Shown here: one piece after another, positions 34,260 to 46,941 of the stretch
Numbering within the stretch: position 1 is the stretch's first letter
Layout: every line of letters begins with the position of its first letter
Assembly (NCBI GenBank): GCA_037179335.1
Contig: JAKZHN010000012.1
Location: 868,001-932,000 of the forward strand
Reading direction: 5' to 3'
DNA from: Cyclaneusma minus
Lineage: Eukaryota; Ascomycota; Leotiomycetes; Marthamycetales; Marthamycetaceae
Length of the DNA: 64,000 nucleotides
Made by a program: the position numbers and the translations under genes
Notes under the pieces: model-generated
What the model saw: only the letters and a program-made list of their open reading frames with translations
What the model was told of the DNA's origin: nothing
The model's database searches: none

Positions 34260-35642
34260 TTTATATAAAATTTAGTAAGAATATTTTTATTTATATTAAT
34301 AAAAAAATTAAATAGCATTATTGGGACGTTATTGCTATTTTAAATTGTTTAATTAAGGCTGGCTTGCAAATAAATATTAAAAAAATATAAATTTAATATT
34401 GTAAAAACCAAATATTTAAACTATATTTTTTGGCAATATTTAAATAAATTAAAATAAAATTCAAATAATAGAAAATTGGCAATGCTTTAAAAAAGGCCGG
34501 GTTAAGGAAATTTAATTCTTTTTGGGATTTTCCAATTTTTATTGGGTTTTTATTAAAAATTATAATAGATTGGCCAAGTGTTTAATTTAGTTTATTAAAA
34601 GACTTTATATTTAAAAATAGATTAATATTTGTTAAAATGTTTTTGTAGCTTTTAAAACAGGGCTGCTTTTGATATTTATTTTAGCCATCTTTAACCCCAA
34701 TCATAAAAATTGAATTAAAATGGATATTTTGAACAAAGTGGTGGCAAGGGTTTATTTTCAAAAGCATTTTAATAGCTGGTATTTAATGGCTTATTTTTTT
34801 TAAAATTATCAATAAATATTAATTGAATTATAGTATTTATAATAAAAAGATACTAGCTATTATCTAATCGTTTGTTTATTAGTGTATTTATTTATTGGAT
34901 TTGTTTTAAAGAATTTAAATCATTAATAATTATAAATTATTAAAATGGTTTATAATTATTGAAATTTTAAACGCTAGGCAAGCCAAATACTAGAAACTTC
35001 TTTTGAAATATAATTTTCGCACTAAATACAAATCTAGCGCAATAAATAAAACTGACTCTTTTATATAAAAAAACCAAAATATAGCTAATATAAAAGCTTT
35101 GAAATTGTTATATTAGCGCGGCATTTTTTTGCTATTAAATCGCTTTAATTTAAAAAAAAAATCAATTTAAAAAAATAATATTATGGTATTTATTTTGGCC
35201 GTTTAAATAAAATTAATTAATAAATTATTAATAGCCGATTAAAAAGCGAATAATAAAAATATTTAAAAATATTTAAAAAAGACAAAATCTATAATTAAAA
35301 GCCCTGATTTTATTAATTCAGCTCATTGAAATTTAAAAAACGATTTTATATTTAATAATAACTGGCTAATTATACCTATTATAGGAATGTTTTAGATTAA
35401 AATAATTATTAAAATTTGTAGCATTATTTAAATTATTTAGTATGGTAAAAATAAATTTTATTAACTATTTAAAAAACGCTATTAATAATTAAATAAATAT
35501 ACAATATAAACCAATATATTAGAAATTGCCGGGCCTGCACAAAAATAAAGACTTTTAAAAATAAAGCTCCAGGTTTTTTTAATCCATTTCCAATTTTTTA
35601 ATATTTTTAGCAATATATAATAATGAATTTCTATTATATGCC
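34260..35642 (+). pseudogene. Gypsy reverse transcriptase/RNase H/integrase remnant, part 1
   Basis: Read with stops ignored, the plus strand shows gypsy polyprotein order: LIKAGLQINIKK (34,350-34,390), an RNase H region with ELNYSIYNKKILAII (about 34,820-34,865), RQARYWKLLLKYNF (about 34,975-35,020), then the integrase zinc-domain end with paired Cys positions near ILEIAGPAQK/KTFKNKAPGFFNPFPI (35,515-35,605). The frame then enters MNFYYMPKN and stops at the inserted LTR (35,651). It continues at 42,652. Confidence 0.75.
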
Positions 35643-35650
35643 TAAAAATA

Positions 35651-35878
35651 TATTATAATGGTTAAAAATAGATTGGCAAATAAGGTGCGTTATATATATT
35701 CCTTAGCTATAAAAAATAGCCGCTGCCTTTTTTAAATAAAAATAGCAGCATTTAAATATTATATATTAAAAGCTTTGCTTAGCTTTTTTGATAAGCAATG
35801 CTTGTTTTTTGTATATCTTTAATATATATGCTTTATAAAATGCCCATAAAATATTCTTTTCGGCCTCGTATAATAATT
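35651..35878 (-). repeat. Gypsy (minus) 3' LTR, fully RIP-mutated
   Basis: Matches 42,424-42,651 and 43,394-43,621 along its length (ATTGGCAAATAAGGTGCG, CTATAAAAAATAGCCGCTG, AAATAAAAATAGCAGCA). The last ~75 bases differ from the 42.6 kb copy almost only by C-to-T and G-to-A. Confidence 0.8.
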
Positions 35879-38800
35879 ATCCTTTTTTTTATAGCTTTAA
35901 GCCCTAAAGCTTCTAAATACAAATTTTTGGTTTTCGGTAATTTAATATTTGGCTTTGGTTATTAATTTCGGCTTTTTATTTTGGCCACATAAATTAATAG
36001 GGTTTTATTAATTTGCTATTATTAATAATTATTTTCGAATTTAATTTTATTTAATTTTTAAAATTTGCATTTTAATATATAGCTTGCATTATTTATTATT
36101 AATTATATATATTTATTTACATTAAAATTTTATTATTTTTATTGGCTTATATATATTTTCCTTATTTTTGTGCATTCTTTTTTATAAATGCCGGAAAATT
36201 AATATAGCGGCGGTTTATTTTAAATAATTATTCTTTTCAATCCCTTTTTCTTTTATATATATATTATATATTTTTTGCAATAATAGTATCTTAATTTTTA
36301 ATTACTTTTTTTTGGCAAATTTTAAAAGTTTTTCTTTTTTCTAGTTGTTTTTTATAATAATTATATTAGGCTTTATTAAAGCTTTATTTATATGAAGCCG
36401 GTTTTTCTATTTTTATTAAGCTCCTTTAATTATTGCCTTATATAGGTTTTTTAATATGCGTTGTTTTAGCAAAAATTAGGCCCTTTATATTTTTTCTCGC
36501 TTATTGTTTTTTTTTAATTTTAATATTATAGCCTTTAATATACTTAATTATAAAATATAAAATTTGGGCGGCAGCTTATTTTAAGCCTTATATAATTTTT
36601 TTGGCTATAATTATAATAATAATATTAAATTTGCAATTTTGCCGCAAAATTTAAATTGTATTTTTACCAAGCCTGCATTTGCACTTTAAATCCGTATTTA
36701 TATTTGCTATATATAAAGCTTTTATTTAATTTGTTTTACAAAAATTTTAATATTTATGATTAGGCTGTAAATAATTTTAAATACAATTATTATTATAGTA
36801 ATTATAAGCCCCTTTATTATATAATAAATTTATACCTTGCTTTTTTTAATTTCTTTTTTTAATTAATTTATTATTTTGCAAATTTCCGCTATTTAAATTT
36901 CCCTATTTAATATAATTTACAATGCTTTTATATTATACCGCTATTATTGTATTAAGGTTTACGCCTTCTTTAAAAACCAATATATTAATTATAATAATGA
37001 ATTAACACAATTAAAAAATAATATAAAAGCTGTCGGGATTTTTTTCCGTTTTAAAATTTATGTTTGTTTAAAATATAAAATATAAAATATATTTAAAAAT
37101 ATTATAGCTGCAATAATACCCTTAATTAAGTTTTTTTAAATCTATACCTTAATATATATAGCAATCAATATTCAATATTATTTAACAAATTTATTTTCCA
37201 TTTTTTTTACGTATATTTAAGTAAAATATAATTTTATGTAATTTAATTTAAAAAAAAATTAAATACCTTTATTTTTGCTTTTGCTTAATATTATATATAA
37301 TTGGGTATTTTCCATCTAAATATAAAGCTAAAGCGGGTTTTTTAGCTTTTTTTAAAAAAATATTTGCGCTTCTTTAATAATTTTTCCGCTATTATTATAA
37401 TTTAGGTTTAATATTTTTTTGATAAATTTATTTAGAATTATTAGGGTATTTTTAATTTTTTTTAAATTAATATTTAATCCTAATTTCGGTTTTAGCCTTT
37501 CTAATATATATAACATATAAATTAACCGTTTTTAGTTTTTATATATATTATAATTTTTTCAATTTTCAATTTTCAATTATTTTTAAAAACATTTAAAAAT
37601 TTAAAATATAATTTATATATATTATTTTAAAACATTTTAGTAAATTTTAAAAAGCTAATATAAAAAATATTATATATTTTTTTAATTAAAATTTAAACGG
37701 AAATTTTAAATAATAAATTTAGGCTTTTATTTTTTTGATAATAAAAAAAAAGGCTTATATATTTTTCTACTAGCTTTCCGGCCTTAAAATATATATCTTT
37801 AATAAATAAAAAAGTTTTAAGTTTTTTATTAAAATTTAGAGCCTTATATTTTTTATATACTATTTTATATATTTATTAGTTGCAATTTTTATTTGTTTTT
37901 GCTTTTTTATATTAGATATTTTAATTTTTATAAATTATATAAAAAAAATGCTAATTTATAAATAATATTTATATATTATAAAAAAACGTTTTTTCCAATA
38001 TTTTTTGCTTTGTATTATTATAGGCAAATTCTATTATAGCTAATTAAAATGCCCAATTTTTTTTAATTGCAATAGCATTATATATAAGCTTTTCAAAATC
38101 TGGTTTATTTGCTTTATTTACCTATTTATTTGAAAATGAAATATAATATTATATTTATATATTATATAATTTGTTTTATAATGTATTGGTAAATACTAAA
38201 TTATAATTAAATATAATAACTTTAAAAAAATTTCTGAAATAAAAATTTCTGCTAAAAAAACTTTTATTAAAAACTATATATTAATATTTTTAATTATATA
38301 TATAAATTGCGCAGTCTTGGTATAATAATTTATTATTATTCAAATAATATTATACATTTTATTTATATATTATAATTTTAGCAAGCCTATAATAAAATTT
38401 TATAATAAATCTATTTATAATTCATTAGCTAAAAATAAAAATTATAGCTAATTATAAAATATATATTAGCAAATTTTATTTTATTAATAAATATGATAAT
38501 TATATATTTTTGTTTTTCCATTTAGCTAATAATATTTCTAATAAATTAATATTAATTTCCCAATTTAATAACTTTAATTAAAATATAATTATTGCATTTA
38601 TAAAAGCAGCTATATTTTTTAAAAATTATATATTTAATGCATAATTAAATAAATAGCAAAGCTTTTATTATAATATAGGTAAAAACCTTTTTAATATTTT
38701 TTCTTAAGCATTTTTTACCATTTTTTTATAATTTAGCTTATAAAAAAATAGTAAAATTTTTTATTTTTATAAGATATTTAATATTAAAATTATAAAATTT

Positions 38801-39564
38801 AAAATTTAAAATTTATTTTGCTTAATATTTATTAAACAAATCTATATTTATAAAATATTATAAAGTATTATAATTTAAAAGCATTTAAATTTTATAATAT
38901 ATATTTTTAATATATTGCTTTTAGTATTAAAGAAGATTATAATTGCAAATAATTCAATATTATATATTCAATATATTAGTTTTATATTAATTAATTTATA
39001 AAACCAAAAGGCTATTAAATGCCAATAATATTGGATTAAATTATTTAAATTTTTAAATTGCTTTAAACTTTCCAATATTATAAATACTTTATAAAATTGA
39101 AATATTGCAATATTAGCTTGCTTATAAATATATTTTTAATGTATTAAAAGGCTATTTAAATAAGCCTTTTTTTATTTATTTATATTATTAAGAAGCAAAT
39201 TAATTATAAGCAATATAATTTTATTATATTTTAAAATAAATTGCTTATAAAAGTTGGCTTATTTTAAAAACAATTGCAATTTTATATGTATAATTGGTAT
39301 AGGCTATTTTTAAATAATGCATTTTTTTTCGGCTTTATATATATATTATTCTTTTCTATTATAAAGCCTAAAAATAAAACCTTATTTATTTCAAATTTAT
39401 ATTTGCTTTTTTTATAAATAAAAAATATTTTTATAGCTTTTTAAATATAGCTTTTATAGCTTTTTAAATATGGCTTTTATATATTTATTATATTTGCTAA
39501 AAGTTTTTAAATAACTTATTATAATAACGTTTAAAATTCTTTTAAATATTATATTTATATAAAT

Positions 39565-39795
39565 TTAAAATATAGCTAACATATTTGCCAATTTAAATAT
39601 TATTATTAAATATCTAAAATAATTATATTTTATATTTATATATTTACAAATTGTATAATATCCATTTTTAAAATTTAGCTTAATAAAAACTTCGGCTTTT
39701 TCCAATTTAGCTAAAAATTTATTAATTAAAAACAATAGGCAGCAATTTTTAATAATAATATTATTTAATTTTTTATAATTAATATATAAATGCAA
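39565..39795 (-). pseudogene. Gypsy reverse-transcriptase remnant
   Basis: A 76-residue minus-strand open stretch reads LYINYKKLNNIIIKN, LLFLINKFLAKLEKAEVF, IKLNFKNGYY and FKLANMLAIF. This is the fingers-palm portion of a Ty3/gypsy RT, where the family has LxVDYRxLN, PLPLI, F-x-K-L-D-L-x-x-A-Y and PFGLxNAPATF. Several D, R and P positions read as N, K and L, as RIP would cause. Confidence 0.82.
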
Positions 39796-42423
39796 GCTAT
39801 TTGTTTAAAAAATATAGATAATATAAAAGCTTTCGCTGAACCTTTTAATTTATAAATCCAGCTTTTTATTAGCGCATTATTAAAATAGTTTATAAATAAA
39901 TTAATAAAATTAATTAATTTTGATTTTTATAATCTAATTCCAATTAAAATATATAAATAATATACCAGCTTTTGTTATATTAAAAATATTATTGAAACGG
40001 CTTAATTTTTTTAATTTTTTATATTTTAATTTTTAATTTTTAATTTCATTTTAATTTTATTATGTATTTTTTATAAAAAAATTTAATGCTTGGTAATTTA
40101 TAGCCTTAAAAGCATTTTTGTATTTTAATTTTTAGTTTTAATTTTGCTATATATCTTTTGCAAATATTTTTAATATTTAGCAATTTACGGCTTTAAAAGC
40201 ATAGTAAAATTTAATTTTCTTTTACCAAAACTTTAATATTCTACCTAATATATATATAATAGGGTTTTTATTTAAATTTATAGCATTCTTTATAAAAAAT
40301 AGCTTTTTATTGATTTTATTCAATATTATTTTATATAATTTAATATCATATTTCCAGCTTTTATATATATAATATGTTATATATAATAATTTCCTATTTA
40401 CTATATTTAAAATATAATTTATTATATTTAGCTTTTTTGATTTATTTAGCTTATTTTAAATAATAATTTTATATTTAATTTAGTATTTATAAATAAAGCT
40501 AATTTTAACACAATTATAATACTTATTACTTGCTTATTTAAGCCAAAATATACTTAAAAGCAAATTATATAAATATATAAATATTTTATATATTTTAATA
40601 TTTTGGTTTTTTATATTACCCTTATTATTAAAAAATTTGATAAAAGTTTTATAGCATTATTTAACTTTTATTTTATTTTTCATAAAAAAGCAAATTTATA
40701 AATATTATATATATATACTTTTTTTTACATAAATATTAATAATATAAAATTCTTATTTAATTTATTATTAATAAAAATAAAGGCAAAAATTATATTTTGA
40801 ATATGAATTGCAATTAAATAATTAATTATTATATGCTTTTACTTTATAAAAAAATTGTTAAATTAGGCAATTATTAATAATTTTCCTTTTTTCCCCTAAT
40901 TATTATATTTATATTTATAATTTATAAAATTAAAAATCTTATTTGCGGCTTTTATAAAAAGGCTTTAATTATATTTATTTAAATTACAACCATTATAATC
41001 TCGGATATAATTAAAGCCATTTTTATATAATTAGCCATTTTTTTCTTTATGGACGCTAAAGCCATTATTGTATAAAATATACGCTTTACCGCCGGATTAT
41101 TTATATTTGCAGGCTTTATATTTAGGCTTTTGGCAACTTTAATACATTTCCTTTTTATAAATGCAATTGGCTAGGCTATAATTATTAAAATTACAGTTAA
41201 AATATAAAAGAAATCGGCATTAATTTTAATTCTATTATTAGCCTTTATTTCAAAAATAGCCATTTTTTTATTTTTATAATTAAATTAATATTAAATTATT
41301 GCATTATCTTTTAAAGTATGATACAAATTTTATAATTTATTATAATTATTATATTGCTTTTTTAAACCATTTGCATTAAATATATTTTTGGCCTTAAATT
41401 GGAAATTAGGCCTATTTTCAGATATATTAAGCATGTATTATACATTAATTTATAATTAATTGCTTTATTAAAAAATAAGGTTTTATTTAATATTATTATA
41501 AAATTTAAAAATAAATTAATTATTAAAAAATATAAAAGGCATACTTTCTATATAAAAAAATAAAATCTTTATTTTGCAATAAAACTCTTTAATTTTTTAA
41601 TTTCTTTTAAGCCTTTTTGGCAAATTAATTTAATATATGCAATATACGGTATTATTTTATATTTATTATATTTAATTTTAAATTTTCAAATTTCTTTAAA
41701 TTTCTTTTTTAATTTATAACTTATATAATAATATTATTATATAATATATATCCGGCCTTTAAATACAATCAAAGCGCAATAAATATAAATTATATTATCT
41801 TTTTAAAATTAAAATTAAAATTGCGTATTAAAATAATTTTATAAAGAATTAAACTATTTATAATATTTGCGTATATTGCATGCTTAATATAATTTAATAT
41901 TTAATATATAAAATCTTTTAATAATTAATTGCTTATTATTGGAATTTAAGCCAAACGGGCTGCATTTGCAAATAAAAATCGTAATTTTGGCTTGCAATTT
42001 TGCAAATTTTTTCTCGGCTTTAAATTTTTAAATAATTTATTAAATGGCTGCAAAATTATCGAAATTTAAATTTGCTTAAATTAAAAATAAATTAAAAATA
42101 AAAGCAAAAGCTTAATTAATTTTGCCTTTATATAATATATCCGTATTTTTGCTAAAGCGCTTTAATTATTAATACCGGCAACGTATTTATTAATACAATT
42201 AATAAATGCATTATTGCCTTTATTAAATATAATTTTTTAATTTAGCCTAGAAATTTTGCCGGCATTATTATTAATATTAAATTCTTTTAAAATTGGACAA
42301 AATTAATTTTTAAGGCTTTTAATAAAAATTTCGTAAATAGATCTACCGCTGAATTTATAGCTGGCGAATTAAATAATAATTATTCTACTAAATTATTGCC
42401 TTTTAAAATAAAAGCAGCTATTT

Positions 42424-42651
42424 TATTATAATAGTTAAAACTAAATTAGCAAATAAAATATATTATATATATTTTTTAATTATAAAAAATAGCTGCTGCC
42501 TTTTTTAAATAAAAATAGCAGCGCCTAAATATTATATATTAAAAGCCTCGCTTACCTTTTTTAATAAGCAACGCTCTTTTCTTACGCACCTTTAGCGCAC
42601 GTGCCTCGTAGGGTGCCCGCAGGGCACCCTCCTCCGCCCCGTGTGACAACA
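42424..42651 (-). repeat. Gypsy (minus) 5' LTR with an unmutated GC-rich end
   Basis: 228 bp. From about 42,576 to 42,651 the sequence is GC-rich and apparently original, including the hairpin GGGTGCCCGCAGGGCACCC (42,611-42,629). The remaining ~150 bp is RIP-mutated like the other two copies. Confidence 0.8.
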
Positions 42652-43393
42652 TAAAAATAGCTATAATATAATTATAATTATAATTTGCAAATTAAATAAA
42701 AAAGTTTTTTATATACCTTATTATTAAATAATTAATGCCCAAAAAGCAATTAAAGTTTCTTATTTAATAATTTATAAAATTTATAGCATTTTGAAAATTA
42801 TAATTTCAAATTAAAAAATCTAATTTATTTTTGCTTTTTGGCAGAAATTTATAAAACTTCTTAATATAGCCATTTGCCTTTCTTTAATATATCAGCTATA
42901 AACAGACGATTGAATTAAAATTGCCAATACTATATTAAATCTCCGTTCAATATTTTCAATTGATTGGTTGTAAAATAATTAAGAAAAGCATTTGTTTTTA
43001 CCAATATTATTATCGCCATTTTTTTTAAATTAATAGATATATTTTCAATTAAAATAAAAATGGGCTGTAAATTTCAAATAATTTATAATTGAAATTTTTT
43101 TAAATTTGCAAGTCCCGGTTGAGCTTTTAATTAAAAAAATATCAAGGCCAAATGACGCCAAATTTACTATTATTAAAAAATAGCTAAAAATGCTATATAG
43201 CTAATGCAATAGCTATAAAAAGCCCAAATTAACAAGCGCCGGCAATTAATTAGTTTTTAAAAAAATAATTACATTTATTTAAATATTAAAAATTAAAAGC
43301 CGGTAAAATTGAATTATAAATTAAATGATAAAATAGCGAGATTTTATAAAATTATTTAAAAAAAATTAATTGATTTTTCTTTTGCTATAAATA
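42652..43393 (+). pseudogene. Gypsy (plus) integrase remnant, part 2
   Basis: Directly after the inserted element the plus strand resumes the integrase core: PKNSYNIIIIIICKLNKKVFYIPYY, then a stop, then INAQKAIKV and IYKIYSILKIIISN. These correspond to the gypsy integrase core text around the first catalytic Asp (LPKSxGYDxIxVVVDRLTK) and the LPKSIVSDR-type segment. The frame joins that ending at 35,650. The remainder to 43,393 is too decayed to assign. Confidence 0.65.
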
Positions 43394-46300
43394 TATTATA
43401 GTAATCAAAAATAAATTGGCAAATAAGGGTGCGTTATATGTATTTCTTAGCTATAAAAAATAGCCGCTATTTTTTTAAATAAAAATAACAGCACTTAAAT
43501 ATTATGCATTAAAAGCCTTGCTTAGCCTTTTTAATAAATAATATATATTTTCTATATATTTTTAATATATATACTTTATAAAATATTTGCAAAACGCCCT
43601 TTTCGGCTTTATATAATAATTGTCCCCTTTTATATAGCTTCGGGCCCTAAAGCTTTTAAATATAAATTCTTGCTTCTCGGTGATTTAATATTTGGCTTTG
43701 GTTACTAATTTCGGCTTTTTATTTTGATTATATAAATTGGTAGGCTTTTATTAATTTATTATTATTAATAACCATTCTTAAATTTATCATTGCTTAATTT
43801 TTAAAGCTTTAATTTTCATATATAGCTTATATTATTTATTATTGAATCGATTTTAAGCTTTTATTTAATTGTTTTTATTATTTTAATGTTAAGCTTTTTA
43901 TATCAAAGTTTATTGGGATTTTATTAGTTTTATTGGCTTATATATACCTTTTCCGCTTTTGCATTTTTTTTTATAAATGCCGAGAAATTAATATAATAAT
44001 GGCTTATTTCAAATAATTGATTTTAAGATTTATATATATATATATATATTATGCACTTTTTGCAATAATGGTATATTAATGTTTAATCGGATTTTTAATT
44101 TTAATTTCTTTTTTAATTTTCTCGGCAAATTAAAAAAAATCTAATGTTTTATAGCAATTATATTAGGCATTATTAAGGCTTTATTTATATAAAGCAAGCT
44201 TTCCTATTTTTATTAAGCTTTTTCTATTATTGCCTTTATACGGATTTCTTAATATGCGTCTTTTTATAAATATTATAGCCCCTAATATTTTTAATTGCAA
44301 AATATAAGATTTTGGCAGCGGCTTATTTTAAATTTTATATAATAAAAATTTTGCCTATAATTATAATAATAATATTAAATCCGCGGTTTTGCACAAAATT
44401 TAAATTGCAATCTTATTAAGCCCGCATTTATATTTTAAATCCGTATTTATGCTTATTATATACAACAAAAAGCTTTTTTTAATATAAAATCTTTAATATT
44501 TATAGCTAAATTATAAACAATTTTAAATAGAATTATTAATATAATAATTATAATTTTTTTTATTATATAATAAGCTTATATTTTGCTTTTTTTATTTATT
44601 TTTATTAATTAATTTATTATTTTACAAATTCCCGATATTTAAATTTCCTCATTTAATGCAATTTATAATGCCTTTATATTTTATCGCTATTGCTGTATTA
44701 AAATCCAAGCTTTTTAAAAACCAATACGCCAATTATAATAATAAATTAATTTAATTAAAAAATAATATAAAAGCGGCTAAAAAATTACTTTGCTTTAAAA
44801 TTTATAATTTTTTAAAATATAAAATATGCAATATATTTAAAAATGTTATAATTACAATAATAGCCTTAATTAAAATTATTTTTACATTTTATACCCTAAT
44901 ATACATAGCAATTAATATTTAATATATACATTTGTTTTGCGTGTATATTTAATTAAAATATAAATAAATTATAATTTTAACTATTGTTTTAATAATGTTT
45001 TATTTAATATAAAACCAACTGGATTTTTAATAATATAATATAAAATATCAAAATTATAAATTTAATATGCGCAAATTAAAAATTAAAAATATTATAAATC
45101 CTTTAATTTTATTAACCAAATTTATTTTATATGATATTTATTTTTAATTAAATCTTTTAATATATAAAATTTTTAATTTTTAATTTTTAATTTTATAATA
45201 CTTAATCAAATTAAGCTTATTATTTAATCTTTAATTATTTAATTTAATTCTTTATAAAATATAATTTAAATGAAATTAATTTAAAATATAAAAAAATAAC
45301 TAAATTTATATTTTTATATTTTAAATACCTTTATTTTTGCTTTTGCTTGATATTGCATGTAATTGGGCATTTTCCATTTAAATATTAGGCTAAAATTAGC
45401 TTTTTAGCATTTCCTTTAAACCTTGCATTTTTTTAGAATTTTTTTATAATTATTATAATTTAATTTTGATATTTTTTTAATAAATTTGCTTGAAGTTATT
45501 AAGGCATTTTTAGTTTTTTAAGCCAATATTTAAGTTTAATTTCGGTTTTAGCTTTTTTGATATATATAAAATATAAATTAACCGGTTTTTTTATATATTA
45601 TAATTTTTTTATTTTTTTATTTTTAATTATTTTAGCAAATTTTAAAAATCTAATATAAAAAATATTATATAATTTTGTTAATTAAAATTTAAACGGGAAT
45701 TTTAAATAATAGGCTTAGGCTTTGATTTTTTTAATAATAAAAAAGAGGCTTATATATTTTTTTGCTAGCTTTCCGGCCTTAAAGCATATATTTTTAATAA
45801 ATAAAAAATCCAATTCACTTTATTAATTTTTTAATTTTTTTATGTTTTTATATATTTCTTTACATATTTATTAATAGTATTTTACTAATTTGTATAATAA
45901 TTTTTTTTCTATTGTTTTTTAACTTTTTTATATTAAATATTTTAATTTTTATAAATTGCATAAAAAAATTAACGCTAATTTATAAATAATATTTATATAT
46001 TATAAAAAAAATTCCAGCATTTTTTGCTTTATATTATTATAAGCAAATTTTGCTATAGCCAATTAAATTGCCTAATTTATTTTATTATTATTATAATATG
46101 ATTATGTATAAATTTTTAAAATTTATTTTATTTATTTTATCTGCCTATTTATTTAAAAATAAAATGCAATACTATATTTATACATTATATAAAATTTATA
46201 ATAAAAGGCTTTTTATAATATATTAATAAATATAAAGCTATAATTAAATATAATAATTTTGAAAATTTCCGTAAAATAAATAATTTTATTGAAAATTGCA

Positions 46301-46425
46301 TATTAATATTTTTAATTGTATATATAAATTGCATACCCGTGGTATAATAATTTATTACTATTAAAATAATATTATATATTTTCTTTATATATTATAATTT
46401 TAATAAGCTTATAATAAAATCCTAT
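43394..46425 (-). mobile_element. 5'-truncated second copy of the minus-strand gypsy element
   Basis: The LTR at 43,394-43,621 matches the other two. The following ~2.8 kb parallels 35,879-38,405 (for example TTTGGCTTTGGTTAYTAATTTCGG at 35.95 and 43.69 kb; ATAAAATTTTATAATAAAT at 38.39 and 46.41 kb). Similarity stops near 46,425, so the half with protease, RT and gag plus the 5' LTR is missing. Confidence 0.72.
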
Positions 46426-46732
46426 AATAAATAGCTAAATAAAATTGCTAAGCAATATTATTTACAAGCTATAATATAGCTCAATTTTAGCGCCCTAATA
46501 TAGTATAATTTAAATGCTATAATATAATATATTAAATATATTAATTGCTATAACGCAAAAAATAGCATTTGCTATAGCGCAAGAAAAGCCAATTTTTAAT
46601 ATATAATAAGCAAAGATTTTAGCAATAATAATAATCTTTTTATATTTTCTTTTAATTTGTATTTTGTATATATATTAAATATATAATTAAAAACAAATTA
46701 GCCGCTTTTAAAGGTTAAAATAAATTTTATAC

Positions 46733-46742
46733 AAAAGGGGGG
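46733..46742 (+). promoter_or_regulatory. Gypsy polypurine tract
   Basis: AAAAGGGGGG sits three bases before TGTAATAGCC, the start of the plus-strand gypsy 3' LTR, as expected for a plus-strand primer site. It is one of few G runs left in the block. Confidence 0.7.
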
Positions 46743-46745
46743 TAT

Positions 46746-46936
46746 TGTAATAGCCCCGGACCAAAAAGCTTTCTCCGGCTAGCCAATTAAAAAAGCCCTA
46801 ATATAATCCGTGCGCTATACAATTACCAAATTTAATTTTTATAATAATTAAAAAGCCTTTTTTTATAGCAATAAATACCTATAAATAATAATTTATATCC
46901 TAGCTTTAGCTAAAATCCCGGACCCAGCTCGTGATA
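46746..46936 (+). repeat. Gypsy (plus) 3' LTR, partly unmutated
   Basis: 191 bp beginning TGTAATAGCCCCGGACC and ending CCCGGACCCAGCTCGTGATA. Its ends are much less mutated than the 5' LTR at 31,149-31,340. Confidence 0.8.
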
Positions 46937-46941
46937 GCTTT

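Larger units (their letters stand above)
35651..42651 (-). mobile_element. Degenerate Ty3/gypsy retrotransposon (minus strand), third shell, full length
   Basis: Direct 228 bp repeats at 35,651-35,878 and 42,424-42,651 bound a 7.0 kb unit. Read on the minus strand, the 5' LTR begins TGTTGTCACACGGGGCGGAG. A reverse-transcriptase remnant lies on the minus strand at 39,565-39,795. TAAAAATA precedes the left end (35,643-35,650) and follows the right end (42,652-42,659). It interrupts the plus-strand gypsy integrase between PKN and SYN, so it inserted there. Confidence 0.85.
31149..46936 (+). mobile_element. Degenerate Ty3/gypsy LTR retrotransposon (plus strand), second shell
   Basis: LTRs at 31,149-31,340 and 46,746-46,936 (192 and 191 bp). 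The right LTR begins TGTAATAGCCCCGG and is preceded by a polypurine tract AAAAGGGGGG (46,733-46,742). GCTTT flanks both ends (31,144-31,148 and 46,937-46,941), fitting a 5 bp target duplication. Plus-strand remnants of gag, reverse transcriptase, RNase H and integrase appear in order. The integrase is interrupted by another gypsy element. It lies between the copia protease and copia RT, so it inserted into the copia element. Confidence 0.85.
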
